Assembly (NCBI GenBank): GCA_001792895.1
Contig: MARA01000060.1
Location: 1-64,000 of the forward strand
Direction: 5' to 3'
Source: Lentinus brumalis
Taxonomy: Eukaryota; Basidiomycota; Agaricomycetes; Polyporales; Polyporaceae
Length of the DNA: 64,000 bases
Shown here: in pieces, positions 47,304 to 59,400 of the stretch
Position numbering within the stretch: position 1 is the stretch's first letter
How the letters are laid out: each line of letters opens with the position of its first letter
Program-made: the position numbers and the translations under genes
The notes under the pieces: model-generated
What the model was told of the DNA's origin: nothing
Databases searched by the model: none
What the model saw: only the letters and a program-made list of their open reading frames with translations

Positions 47304-49325
47304 TCAAACGGGGACCGCAGTCGTGTACGCCCACAAATTCCCCGGCGTCCTCCTGATCTCGGTGACCTTCCAGCCAGCGGACAACAACAGCGCCGACATT
47401 TCAGCGACGGTCTTCTCTCTCGCATCGAACATGCCCAACATCTACACGCGTGCGAGATCAGCATTCTTCCTCGCACAATCGCCGAGACGAAGAAGACCGC
47501 TCACCATGATATCGATCAGATAGCCGTGGATGTTGCCCTTTCCGAGGTTAGGCAGAAGCGTCGAGTCCTTAGGCGCGAACGAAGACTCCGGAGACGCATC
47601 GTCGTGGCACGCGTAGGGGAGGAGCATGTCGCCGATGAGAAGCTTCGTGTCCGGGCCTGCCGCCGCGCGGAGTCGACTCAGGATCCTGCATCGCAAGTCA
47701 ATCAGCACGATTCCGATGCATGTCCGGCCGCCACGGTCGAGCACTCACCTGCGCGAGTCGTCATCGGCCCAGTCGTGGAGAACCAGCCGGACCAAGAAGA
47801 CGGCAGGGGCGTTAATGGTCTTGCCTTCCGGAAGAGTCAGAGGATCCCATGACGCGAAGAAGTCGCGCGGACGATATGACATGCGGCCAGATTCGAAGAG
47901 CGGCGCGTATTGCGATCCCCAAGCCTGTCCCGCGCTGGATGAGACGGTGTGGTCGCATATGACGTACGAAGAGACGTACCGAAACAGCAGTGGAGACGAC
48001 CTGCTCGCGATCCTCCACGACAACGCGAAGGTGCGGATGATTCTCAGCTACGATGATCGATGTAGCGCCGATGCCTCCACCGACGTCGACAAGGACCGAT
48101 CCCTCAGGAAGGTCCTTCCACGAAAAGCCTAAGTCGACGACGTCAGTACGTCCGCTCCCAAGCGATACGCTCTGGCAGTCCCGCTGACCTTCGAGAATGA
48201 AGTTCTTCGTCTCCCACTGCCGCGTCCCAGTCATAGCGTGCCCGAAACGGATGAAGCGCGACTCGTTTGCAGGCTGCTCCAACCATGGGAAGTAGCCGAG
48301 CTGCGTGTTGAAGGCGAGATTGAAGGGTGCAGCCCACTTCTTGCCGGCCTTCGCGTCGCCCTTATCGGAGGCTGTCTTGAGCGCGTAGTTGACGTCGATG
48401 GCGTCAGCAGGTGTGAGGTCGGGCAGGGCCCAGTCTGTCAAGCAGGCAGAGAACTTGATTGCTTCATCACCTCTGCATATATGCATGTGGTCTCAGACGA
48501 AGGGAGAGGAACATAAGATGAACGAGACGTACGCCAGGGCGACGAACGCTGCTACGCCATCTGTGTCGGTGTACTTCTTGTCCGGTCTGTACAGGTTCCG
48601 TTACGAAATCTAGCTAGACATGCAGTTGACTTTACTCACGACTCGCGAAGATATGCGACAGACTTGCCGCTGTCGACGTACGAAGAGACCCGGTTGTTCG
48701 CGAAGACGTTCGGCTTCACTTCGCGCAAGTAGTGGGAACTCGCGAGCAGCCTCAAGATGTGCCCTGCACTGGTATCAGTGACCGAAAAAGGCTGCGCTGC
48801 ACATGCGATATCACTGACCGAGATGTGCGGACGTGAAGGGGCCGTCATCTGCAGCAGGGCTCTTCTTCGGGCGCAACATGAGGATCTGCTTGAGAAGTTC
48901 ATCGACATGCAGTCCTTCAGGGCCGGCATAGTGCAGGATCTCCACGACGTTAGCGGTCTCCATGAAACGGATGCACTCGGCGAATTGGCCCTATCGAAGA
49001 ACCATATTTCAATACAGTAACGACGAAGGATAGATGCAACCCATACCGCCTGAACGTCCTCCATCAACCCGAACCAGGGCTTGTTCACGGTGTGGCTCAG
49101 CTGCCCGCATGCGGCCACGATGCGCTTCGACGCGGCGGCGACATCCGGGTCAGAGGTGAGGGATTCCGCGAGCTCCTCCTCGGGACTGTGCTGATCGTTC
49201 TTGTAGTACGGCTTGTCGATGGAAGGATAGTCGAGATTCGCAGAGCGCTGGTGATAGGTGCGCTCCATGTCGTCGATGGCGGCGCCTATGACGGCATGCA
49301 GAGCGCGAAGAGATGCGAACGTCAT
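47304..49325 (-). CDS. SAM-dependent O-methyltransferase
   Basis: Nine exons (49325-49047, 48990-48819, 48763-48640, 48586-48533, 48472-48189, 48128-47980, 47924-47749, 47685-47505, 47441-47304) with eight introns of 53-63 nt, all in phase, encode 518 aa. The N-terminal part is the helical dimerisation domain (ILHYAGPEGLHVDELL, HILRLLASSHYLREV). The C-terminal half is the Rossmann fold with SAM motif VLVDVGGGIG and the catalytic-His region FLVRLVLHDWADD. It belongs to the plant/fungal O-methyltransferase 2 family, which methylates hydroxyl groups of phenolic or polyketide metabolites. No polyketide synthase or P450 is next to it, so the substrate cannot be inferred. Intact and probably expressed. 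Confidence 0.93.
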
Positions 49326-49366
49326 GTTGGGCGAACTCGTCTGACACAGAGCTGCAGTCTGCCGCC

Positions 49367-49372
49367 CTTATA
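49367..49372 (-). promoter_or_regulatory. TATA box of the O-methyltransferase gene
   Basis: TATAAG on the minus strand, 42-47 nt upstream of the start codon. Confidence 0.5.
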
Positions 49373-52300
49373 TCCTCTGTGTGGCCCGGGTGAGAAATGT
49401 GATGGCCGACGGACTAACGATGACATACCCTGACATACCGCTCAACCACGGCGAATAGACATATCCGCGAACCTCCGGACTCCATGGGGCGAACTAGAAC
49501 GCTGTCAGATACATCGATTGTGTGTACATGGGGAAAAAGCTCACCGAGTTATAGTTAGTCTGGCGCTGCAACATATCGTGCCAGATGGTGCCCTAGGTCT
49601 GGGGATGGGGGCGACGCTACGGAGAGAAGGGCCATTCCGAGAGGGCGTCAATCTGATCTTTAAGCCGCTAGTGCCTGTTAATCTCTTCTAATGCTTCCGC
49701 CAGCTCCCCTCAGCTGACTGGGCGGCGGGACGAATTTGAGCGTTGGCGACGCTGAGCCGAGCGGGCCAGAAGATGGCGATGTTATCGACGGAGCGCGATA
49801 GCTCGTAACCGAGCTCTCCGGAGAGAATGACTGGCCCGTTCCTACCGAAGACGACACAAACGTCCATCCGCGTTCGTCCAGCTCGAGGACGCCCGGAGCA
49901 ACTTCGCAACGAGGCGTGGGATACAGGCTGGTTGCAACGCCTGTCGCCGAGCGACACTGCGTATCTGACTGTAGCGGTCAGCATTCAACAGAGCGGTATA
50001 TCCCATCATGCGTACCGGGCTGGCAATCGGTCCATCGGCATGGGATGCACGGAACGTTGTACCAGGCGGATGGCCAGTTGTTGCACGCTTAGTGAACGTT
50101 TACGCTCAACGACCATAAATGCGGAAATGACGTCGGAAGACCTGAGCGCATGCGAACTATGTAGCGGGTCTTGCGCCTATGGACAATCAGTTGGATACGA
50201 CCGGCCGCGCTGAGCGAGGGGCGTGGTTAGAGGGGGCATTGCTGTGGCGAGCCGTTTGGCGGGAGATGACCGGTGACCTCCCTCTCTCCGTGGCACGACG
50301 TTGGGAGCATACCGCTGCACATGATTTCAACTCAGTCTCCTGAACACGGCTGGATCCACCCAATCGAGCACGCCGCGGCGTAACGGGGAGGTCAGGATGA
50401 CGGAAACCAAGCTGACGACTTACCATGCGTTGAGAGACCGTGGATACCCCACACACCAATCTTGCGTTCCATCCACACTCAAATCTCCACATCTAGAGCA
50501 ATCGACCAACGTAAGGTAGAGTTCACGTCGCGAATCGCGATGGTACGAAGAGAAAGCTTAGGCGCGAAAAGTGTTGACGTGGCAGTAATAAGCTCGGTGT
50601 TCTCACGAGTACAAATCGATTGTTGACTCCATGGTATACTGACTGCGTCGCATGGCATGCAAGTTCCTCGTCATTCTGCGGAGGGAATCGATACCAATAC
50701 CAAGATCATACATGTGGTTGAAACGTTTCACTTCCTCGTGCACACCTTCTCATACCATATACCGGCGCGCGCTATGCAACCTGCATCCGACTGCTCTCCG
50801 AGTCCGGGCTCGTAGATGCATCCTCCTTTCCGTTCGAGGCTCGTCACTGTGGGACACGCACCTCTCAAGGACGACGTATCATTCTTGACGCGCCGAGGGC
50901 GACAATCTGGGCGCCGCGGAGTCCTCTCGCTGACCTCGAACACTGCTGATGCCAGGAAGTTCGTAGCCTCCTCTACATTGTAGATCGTCCGCGGAATTGA
51001 CGCTTAACCGTAGATTCTCTGTCCTCATACGAGCACATACTGCAACGGCCTTGTTACTTAGCAGGATCTTAGCAGGGCTTGTCGACCTTGGGCGCGGCCT
51101 GTAAAAGTACTCAGCACGTCGCGCGACACATCTCAGACCGAGCCACGTGTGGACCAATAGTGCGAATGATGGACCCTTCGATGAAAGCGAGGCCACGGCG
51201 AGTTGTCAGCGTGCCGTCGGGCAGCGTCGTGAGAGTCGCTGACCCGCATGTCCATGCATCCGTTGCGGCCAGTCGATGTTGATACAACTCACTCGCAATA
51301 TTCGGACATCTGTTTCAGCATCTCCCTCGATGGTGTTTGAACGTTGAACGTCGGACCCCCGCGCAGGCGCACCGACGCCGATTGGTGTCTGCGCTTCACC
51401 ACTGGCGCATCCGAACGGATGCGTGGCATGAAAGTATAGATAGCGTTCCGACAAGATAAAGATAGAATCGAGATATTTACCTGTGACACTCTGAGGACAC
51501 GCGGATACAAATTTGAGGCATAGTGACTGGTCATGGCAGTGGTCGGTCGTTGTCCGGCCGAGGCCCGACTCGCCCTGTCTGTAGTAGGGAGTAGCCCTCA
51601 CGCAGGCGGCAGCATCGACCTGATCCAGAAATATATGGAAAAGCGAGAGCGAGAGTGTAGTTGAGCATAGCAGAGTTATGTGATTGCGGGCAGGGCGGCG
51701 TGCGAGTTGAAAGAGTTATTAGCGTTGTTTGTCTCTGTTAGGATCCAAGGCTATCGCCTTCAATCCCAACCCTCTTTGGGATATACTCGACTCAAGCTCA
51801 TCACCCGACTATCCGCGCGAACGACCGCATCCGCCGTCTCTTACCAAAGCGACGTGTATACTTTTGCGCGCGGGTTTTCAACGATCTGAGCCACCCTGTA
51901 CAGTTCTTATGCTTGAAGCCTTGAGTCAGGGTATCGATTGGGCACGGCACTTACAGGGTACGTACATACTGACGGACAACGGGGCCCTTACATGCTGACA
52001 GACGACCGGAGGGAAGTAGAAGTATTACTCACCGGCATCTCAGCTTCCGTGAAAATATCGCTCGGCGGGGCATGCCCCGAGTCGAACCCTGGATACCGCT
52101 CGAGTACAATGAGGCCTCCATAGATATTCTCGAGCTCGACAGGTGCGCAATAAATACATCGCTCATTACTCGTACACCTGGGACTATCCTCCAAGTCAGG
52201 ATATATACTGTACGGTGGCAGGCGATATGATCAGCGGACGTACCCCTGGGCAGCTACAACGAGGGAGACTTACCTTCAGTTTGGCGCAACAATCTGCTTT

Positions 52301-52395
52301 GATCACAATGTGCCCGCAAAGGTCAATCGTCTACTAAGAGAAGAACCAATATAAACTCAATAAAATGAAGCAGCAAGCAGCAGGCTAGAACTCAC
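49373..52395. other. 3-kb region without a recognised gene
   Basis: Open frames are short and none has a family signature, signal peptide or supported splice structure. I see no repeat with clear borders. It may hold regulatory sequence or old transposon remains. Confidence 0.5.
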
Positions 52396-54145
52396 TTAAC
52401 CTGTACGAACGACCTCGGACTGGGTGACTGGGTAAGCCCTTTGAACGGTCTCCGCCGTGCTATCCGAGTCGCGCCGCTGATGCGATCGCCATGACGCAGT
52501 TGAGGACTCCTCTTGAGCGGTCTTCCAGGTATGAGAAATGGCTAGCAGGAGCTTGCCCACTGTCTTAAGGTAGATCTGTTCCAGCTCTGCCTCAGACGCC
52601 GTGGCCGTTGTGTGGGGAGCACCCCATCCGGTGTAGCAGTTGTGATGACACCCGGCCACGGAGATGTGCTCATCTGGCCTCACGGCGGCCTCGTTGTATG
52701 CCTCTATGAAAAAGAAGCAGCCAACACAGCACAGTTTTGATCCGCCAATATACGAAGGGTCCAGAAGCAGACCGTTGTTGAGCATGTGGATGATGATCTT
52801 GACTTCGCAGTGGACTGGGCCCGAGTGAGTAGAGAACTCTCCGGGGTTCTTCGGGTTCTCAAGCAGCGTCCATCCATGTGTATTGACTTTGGGCATCTTT
52901 GCGTACGACCTAACCCACTCCAAGATAGCCTCCCAATCGCCGATATCCATCTTGGGCTTTACGCCCTCCAGCTTCCCGTAGTGTTTATCAAGGGTGGACG
53001 CATTCGGGGCTATCCTGATCGGACGCGGACGTGCATTACTACGACACACCCATGTCGGAGAGAGATGGTTTTTGGAGATGGATCCAGTGGAGGAGAGGTA
53101 GGCAATGGCGCAAACGAGATTGTTCACTGTTCGAAATAATGCGCAGACCTTCTTCACGAGCCTCAAACCATTCGGGAGATACGGCCCGTCGCCGTACACT
53201 GCAGGTCATATTATTGAGGTAAGCTCACTGTTCTAGCTGGGAGTATGTACTACTTACCATAAGCATTCAGCATCGGTGCCAGTCCCCGACTACGTTGGAG
53301 AGCCAAGGACATTTGATGGGCAATTCGATGGACTTCGACAAAGTCCCGGGTCTTCAATTCCGGCCCCTCGAAAGGTTGGGGGTAGAATCATTTGAGCCTT
53401 CTGACTTGATACAACAGATGTACAGCTTTTGCATGTGCCCGCACAACGTGTGGATGTCCTCCAGACTGAGCTCTGTGTTGACCAGACCTGCTGCATCCTT
53501 TTGAAGAGCACGGAAAAGTGTTTCGAAGTACCCGCCTTTTGTCACGCGGTGGAAGAGCTTCGGGTAGCAGAACTGGTACGCGGAACGAATGAAACCCAGT
53601 TCTGCATTCCAAAACGTCTGGTGTCTGGTCCTCTCGGCAAGCGTCTCAAGATGTAGCGGGGATTGAACCTCCTTCGCCCTGTCGGTGATGACTTGGAGAT
53701 GATTCAAGAGATGAAGAATCTCCTGCTCGACCATCTTATTTGATTCATCGTGGATACCGCGATTGCTAGAGAGCAACAGGAGGCTCTGCGGTCTGAGCGG
53801 CTCTCTCTTCTTTGGTCGGCGCGCGTTCGGGCCGACCGTGCTCCACACCTGCTTCGCCTCCGCCTCCTGCTCCTGCGGTGGCGGCGGTACTACGAAGGCA
53901 GACGAGAACACATCGGCCTTGGGCTTGTGAGCACAAAGGGCAGGGAGCCCGTCCGTAATATGCCTCTTCCAGTAGTTCTTCGGGTTGTTGGATTGCAAAG
54001 ACTCGGGGAGCGAAGTGTGGCGGCTAACGGTGTCCTCAAGATGTGTGCGGGACTTCCGGATACAGGCGTTCAGCACCGCAAGTAAGGTCTGAACCAACTC
54101 CGAAGTTTCGTTCAACCTTGTCTGAAGAGGAGCTCCGTGAGACAT
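52396..54145 (-). CDS. deaminase-fold protein N (short class), one apparent frameshift
   Basis: Exons 54145-53258 and 53198-52396 (59-nt intron, GTAAGT...TGCAG) encode about 563 aa. The N-terminal 290 residues are helical with a Pro-rich insert (VVPPPPQEQEAEAKQ). The C-terminal domain holds H426-C-E428 and C453-C-V-G-C457, the deaminase zinc signature, followed by an aromatic helix (FFFIEAYNE) and a conserved HHNCYTGWGAP block. The first exon changes frame at the run 53378-53382 (C on the coding strand); one extra C joins the parts and makes the exon phases fit. The start at 54145 is chosen as the first Met that gives a family-like N-terminus. Function unknown. Confidence 0.8.
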
Positions 54146-54984
54146 AGTGAGGGGGGATGAGGTGCTGGGAAAAGAGGTTGGGTAAAACAGTGGATACGAA
54201 TGAAACTTCGGAGAGGCGTGCGTGTACGGATAGAGAGGTAGCTGTCGAATGGGAGTTGCTGGATATTCTGTAGGTTCTGTGAAGCCAACGTGTATGAGCT
54301 CTCTTATACCCATCGGTTCATGGCAACCCAGAATGGAGTTCGAGGCACGCGCATGATCCTGCATCTCTCTCCCCGTTGCAATAGTAATGATAAGTAATAA
54401 TGATGAAGAGTTCAAGAGGCACGGCCTCGCAGGGCGGGAGCTTGTAGAATGATTGTCAACAACATCGTATTGTCATGATGCTTGTGAGGAGCTCCGCTAC
54501 ACGCGCAGTGATGTTAAGTCCCGTAAGATATAGTCTCTGATACACTCCATGTCTGAAACATGTCGGTGAGTACCCTGTCACAGTGTTATTGAGTTATGAT
54601 TGCCAGTACCCAAGAATGATCGGACGACGGCTAGTCATGATGAAGGCGAACAGTATCAGCGCCGCCGCGAACAGGCTGTAGCAATGATGAGGTCGATTTG
54701 TAATGATGCCTTACGGCTAGGTTCGTACGTCGAGTTCCGCAGGACACTGCCAGGAAGTCCACGCCTTCCATATATAGCACCTTGCGCTATATATATATAG
54801 AGAGACAGAGGCAGCATTTCTAGAGGTCCCCATTCCAAGAGCCAGCAGCGGACAACCTTCAAGATCACAAACCTGTACGGAAATCTCTCTAAACTATCAG
54901 GCCAGTGTTCTTATCGAACACTACTCAATCACTCTGGCGGCAGCTATACAGCCCCTCGAGTTTCACCATTCTTATCCGCGAAGG
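54146..54984. other. divergent intergenic region of genes N and O
   Basis: 839 nt between two head-to-head family members. Near gene O lies an AT palindrome (arms TATATAGC 54771-54778 and GCTATATA 54786-54793) running into a (TA)6 tract at 54788-54799, about 185 nt before the gene O start; this is the likely TATA region. Otherwise nothing recognised. Confidence 0.5.
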
Positions 54985-56460
54985 ATGATCAACAAGGCTC
55001 TTCTCGCCTTATATGCGTACGAAGCTATGGATTTTGTCTATGGCGAAGAACACAGACACTGCTGTGATGGCTGGGAAAAGGTACGGTGATGGCTCGTCGG
55101 AAAAGGAGTCGAGATGACACTGATTACTGTCGTGACCCAGAACAAAGTCGGGTTCAAATGGTTCAACGGACGTCACACCCGTGGGGAGAAGCTGTTAGAT
55201 GCGATGGCAACAATCATTAGTCTTCAGTCGGGACGGCAGCCGGTGTCCCTCATTCGCGCCCCTGAGTCAACGCACCTCGAACTGGTGATCGCGTCAGCCC
55301 AGCTCATGACACCAGCCCAGGTCTCCAATTTCGAGCGTTACTTGACCCTCCTGACCAAGACGGCTTCGGTCACCGACGCCCTCATCGAAGCAAGCCAAGC
55401 GGAAGTCGTTGTTCATGCTTACCGCATCTGTCGCGACGAGGTCGACAAGATAGTGATTGCACGCGCTGCACAGCTCGCCCCTACACTCCCCAAATTGCCG
55501 ATGCGATCAAGGCCTACCATGCAAAGAAAGGAGAGGACGTGAGCTACGAGATACACATCCTGGAGCTGGCCCGTAGTGCGATCAAGTCCCTCCTGGCATA
55601 TCACGCCGCCGCCACAGCAGACAGTGCAGGAGAGGCACTTGTTCTCCAACTCCACCGGGATTTGGTAGCGATCATTCCCGCTCTCTACATGAAGGCCGAG
55701 GCTAAGATAATGGATAGCGCTGTAGGCAAGTACTGATCAATATCGCTCTTTGGCGGGAGCACTCACACATAGATACACAGAGGGCTATATCAGCGGAGCT
55801 CTCGTCGAAGTCTGTTTCCTCAGTCGAGCTCTGGACGATACATTACAAGCCGTCGCGAGCGATAAGGATCTCCGCGCGCACTTGCGCAGCGGAGGAATAC
55901 GCTGCGACTGGATTAAACCTCATACCAAGCCCGACGCTGTCTCCATTATTCTCGACGAACCGTCCATGGAAGGGATACGCTCGTGCTTGCCCGCCCTGAA
56001 GGACACGTCGGTGGAGCAGTTCGTCCAAGCTATCGACGACAAACTCAAAGCCGGAGATCGGTATCCCACGAACCGGGGGATCGCTCGCAATCCGAGAAAC
56101 CTGCCAGCCACGTTCGAAGTTCAGGAATCCATTCACTGCGAGGCTGCTTTGATCGCCTACTTGGACAATCAGGATATCGAGTCGACGGTATACATAGCCT
56201 CTGCTTTACCAGCGTGTTACGCCTGCCACCTGCTCGCCATCTCGATGAGGGAGGTCCAAGGGTGCAATAGCTTCCGACTCGGGCCATACGACGGCGTCAT
56301 CGACTGCGGATGGGAGTTCCCCGCACTTCAACATGCCGACGAGCTGGAGAAGATTATGCTCACCAAGAGCGGCGCTCATCTGAGGGTCGTTGTAGATGCG
56401 TATCATCGCGCGAAGGAGCCTTGGGTGAGCATGTTTTTGCCACCGGCTATATTCACGTAA
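54985..56460 (+). CDS. deaminase-fold protein O (short class), one apparent frameshift
   Basis: Exons 54985-55080, 55141-55729 and 55773-56460 (introns of 60 and 43 nt) encode about 457 aa. Exon 1 is a short N-terminal helix (MINKALLALYAYEAMDF) shared with gene P. The middle is helical. The C-terminal domain has H350-C-E352 and C377-Y-A-C380, then the rest of the fold (FRLGPYDGVIDCGWEFPAL) and a final helix. The second exon changes frame at the C-run 55488-55491; one extra C restores it and fits the exon phases. The closest relative in the window is gene P (matching runs such as GRQPV and LELVIAS). Function unknown. Confidence 0.82.
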
Positions 56461-59400
56461 CTCACCAATCTCTCGCTTTCCTCAGGATGCTAGCGGCTGG
56501 TGAACTGTAGTATCAGTTGATCTCAGTCGACCGGAGGACCGGGTGAACACGAGGCTAAGCCGATCATGAGATTGTAGTAATATTTTCTGCTCAACTGTGA
56601 AGATCGAATGTATTCGGGACAACGTATTTATTCAAACATCGCCCGACGGTGCTAGTGACGAGTACACACTACCGGAACGTCAGTTGACATCATGCGCTTC
56701 CAAACATCGGCGTCCCAAACAATTTCGGAGTTCGGACAGCCGCTAGTGCCTCCCGCGAAGGCACCAAACGGATCGTGACCATGACTCTCGACGGCCGCCG
56801 CCGGATATTGAGAAAGCAGGGCGAATTTTGACCCCCACAGTTGTGTACGAAGAACGAAACAACGAACGAACACGGACGACATCAGATTATTCATGACACA
56901 ATAAAGCAGCAGGTTCGATTGGCCGTGCCGTTGGGGTCCTGGCACACATTCCGAGGTACGTGTTCGTGAGGTAGACGAAGCGACCCGCCCCGCCTTAGCA
57001 GGACTCCGGCGCCCCCTCATGATGTCGTACGTCGCCGACATCAGAGCGTGGTGACATGTCTGAGATGGGAGTCAGACATGTCCCCCTCATCGGAGTTCGC
57101 CCGGACATCGGTGGCATCGCATCACCCCCTCCGCGTTCAGTTGCCAAGACGCTCGCGCCCGCTTCATTCACGGAGTGCACTCGCAACCTCGTCATGCCAG
57201 AGGGACGGACGTCTCACTCAGTCGCATCTTCCTAGATATGCAACAGTCGGGCACATACTTCGAACACACCATGACAACCCGAGCGTCGACAGCACCTAGG
57301 TGGTGACTAGTCAGAATGCTCGCGTCGAGCACCGAGGGCCGCCTCACGGATGAGCAGCTGAACGTGGTCATTCTGCCGCTGACGGCGGGCCTCCGAAGCG
57401 CAGGACAGACCCCGCTGCCTGGCGGGTTATTGTCCCGTTTTACCCCTGCACAATCATAAGCATTCCTCCGTTGCCACCAGCTGCCTGCAGACGGGCATCA
57501 CGCACGGCCGTCTAGCGGACGTGAGCTCCGATCGCACCCGGGGACCTGAGCTCGAGTCTCCATCGCAGCGGAATGATGACGACGAGGCGGACCCCGCTCC
57601 TGATGAGTCCACTAAGGTCAGCGTGCTCGGCGCCCCGCCGCCCTCCATACGCATCTCGCACGGGCACTTCAACACCAGCGCCCCGGAGAGACTGCACAAG
57701 ATGCTACCCGTCCGCCGCCATTCCGATGAATCAACGCCGTCAGGATTCCCAGCGCCCGGAGAGATGGACAGGAACGGAGGTGCCTACGGATCTTGCACGG
57801 CGAACTCCAAAATCATCGCACCAGAAAGGCTGACTGAATTACGAGAAGGTCCTCGTCCTCTGCCAATCCGATGGATCTGTCCCGTCAGGATGTCCAGCGC
57901 CCGGCGAGAGGGACAGGAACGGACGAGCATCCGCTCGCGAGAACAGCATTCGGCTCGCCAGCGCAACATGTCGGGCCTGCGCCATCGTGCGCACGGCGGC
58001 CGGCGAGAGCGGACGAGGCTTCCGAGGTACAGTCACCGTGACCTGATCGCCGCCGATGCTGCACGAACGACTGACTGACATGAGTTGCCTAGATGCTTCG
58101 GACTCTGTCGAGCGCGAGTGAACCCCGTGCACGGGGCGAACGGAGTCGGGGCCTCCGCCACCGTTCTCCTTCTTCTCCTCCTTCTCCTCCTCCTCCGCCA
58201 CATCTCAGGCCTCAGGACCTCCGCCACACCGTGCGAAGACCATGCCTCAAACTCTGCGGGATAGAAGGGAGATGCAGGCTGGCATACGCTGACGACTACT
58301 GCAGGAGCCATTTGCTGTGTGCTCAGAGCACGGGTCTGTCCGCGGTCCACCGTCCTGGTCGAGGGCGACCAGCAACGCACCGTCTTATCCGGAAGGTTCC
58401 TAACATGAGCTCGGAAAGACGTGTTGGAACAGTGCATCCAGACGACAGCCTCGCAAGTCGCACTCTCAGCGTAGCAAGACGAGACGCAGCGAACCTGACA
58501 GCACGTCCGGCGCAGTACCAGTACATGCCTTGGTCCGCCGACCGAGCGTAGTCTCCGGATACCAGGAACGCGTCGCACAGATCTCGGACACTCACCAAGT
58601 CGACTGGAAGATCGTGCGTTTCAGGACATGAACCGCGCAAGCTCGACGACGTCGGCCGCCTTCCATCCTCGTGGGCTACCCAGTTGTATACTCCAGGATT
58701 GATCGAGGTTCAGCTGAGAGGCGAGTTCGCTTCTCCAACGCTCGTAGGGTGGCCAAGATTGCTGAATAGACTTTCGTAACTTTCTTGGAGGCATCGTAGG
58801 ATCAAAATGAGCACACGCAGAGTTTCAAGGAAGTACCAGATCGCGGGACATTGAATTGGGATCAAATACGTACAGTGTCACCAGACTCGTTCGCAGCCGC
58901 ACATACCGACGAAAGCTATTTACGCCAGACCAGGTCCATGTCCACATCAGCGTCGCCCAGATATAAGACACCAGCCGACACAAGACCAAGTCAGTGACAT
59001 TCACCTCATATGTACCATCAAAGTTTCTCTGTATCCTTCCCGCTCCAAATGAATACCGCCATAGTTTGTCGACTACGTCCGAAGGAGAGAACCCCTGTTG
59101 GCCCGAGCGCCAGTTCGAGAAGATCAGACCAGAAGTCGCCGAACTGGTGCTTTCAGGAGGACATTGTTGGAGCACAGAAAGCAGCAAGACATCAGGAAGA
59201 CAGCTCGACCATGATCAAGGGTGAGGATGAGGAGGAGGACATCGACGCTGCGCGGCGCGGCGCGCTCGGACCTACCCTAAATTGTTAGCGCTCGAACATT
59301 GTGAGCGCCTCCCGCCCGCCGTACGTTCATGCTCACCTCATCATGCATGTGCTGCTGCAATTCCAGACTTTCATCTTCGCTTGTTATCTAGAAGGACGCC

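Noticed and set aside
51680..51889. Frame containing SDVYTF, like a protein-kinase subdomain, and a GSKAI(A/G)FN run also found near 19530 on the minus strand
   Set aside because: No other kinase motifs are present, and the similarity to 19530 covers only about 25 nt, too short to claim a repeat.
52075..52100. Possible tRNA T-arm (GGTTCGACTC on the minus strand)
   Set aside because: The stem does not pair and no acceptor, D or anticodon arm is found at the right distance.
57521..58078. 185-codon plus-strand frame, Arg/Ser/Pro-rich
   Set aside because: Composition is that of GC-rich non-coding DNA, overlapping frames are open as well, and there is no domain, signal peptide or intron signal.
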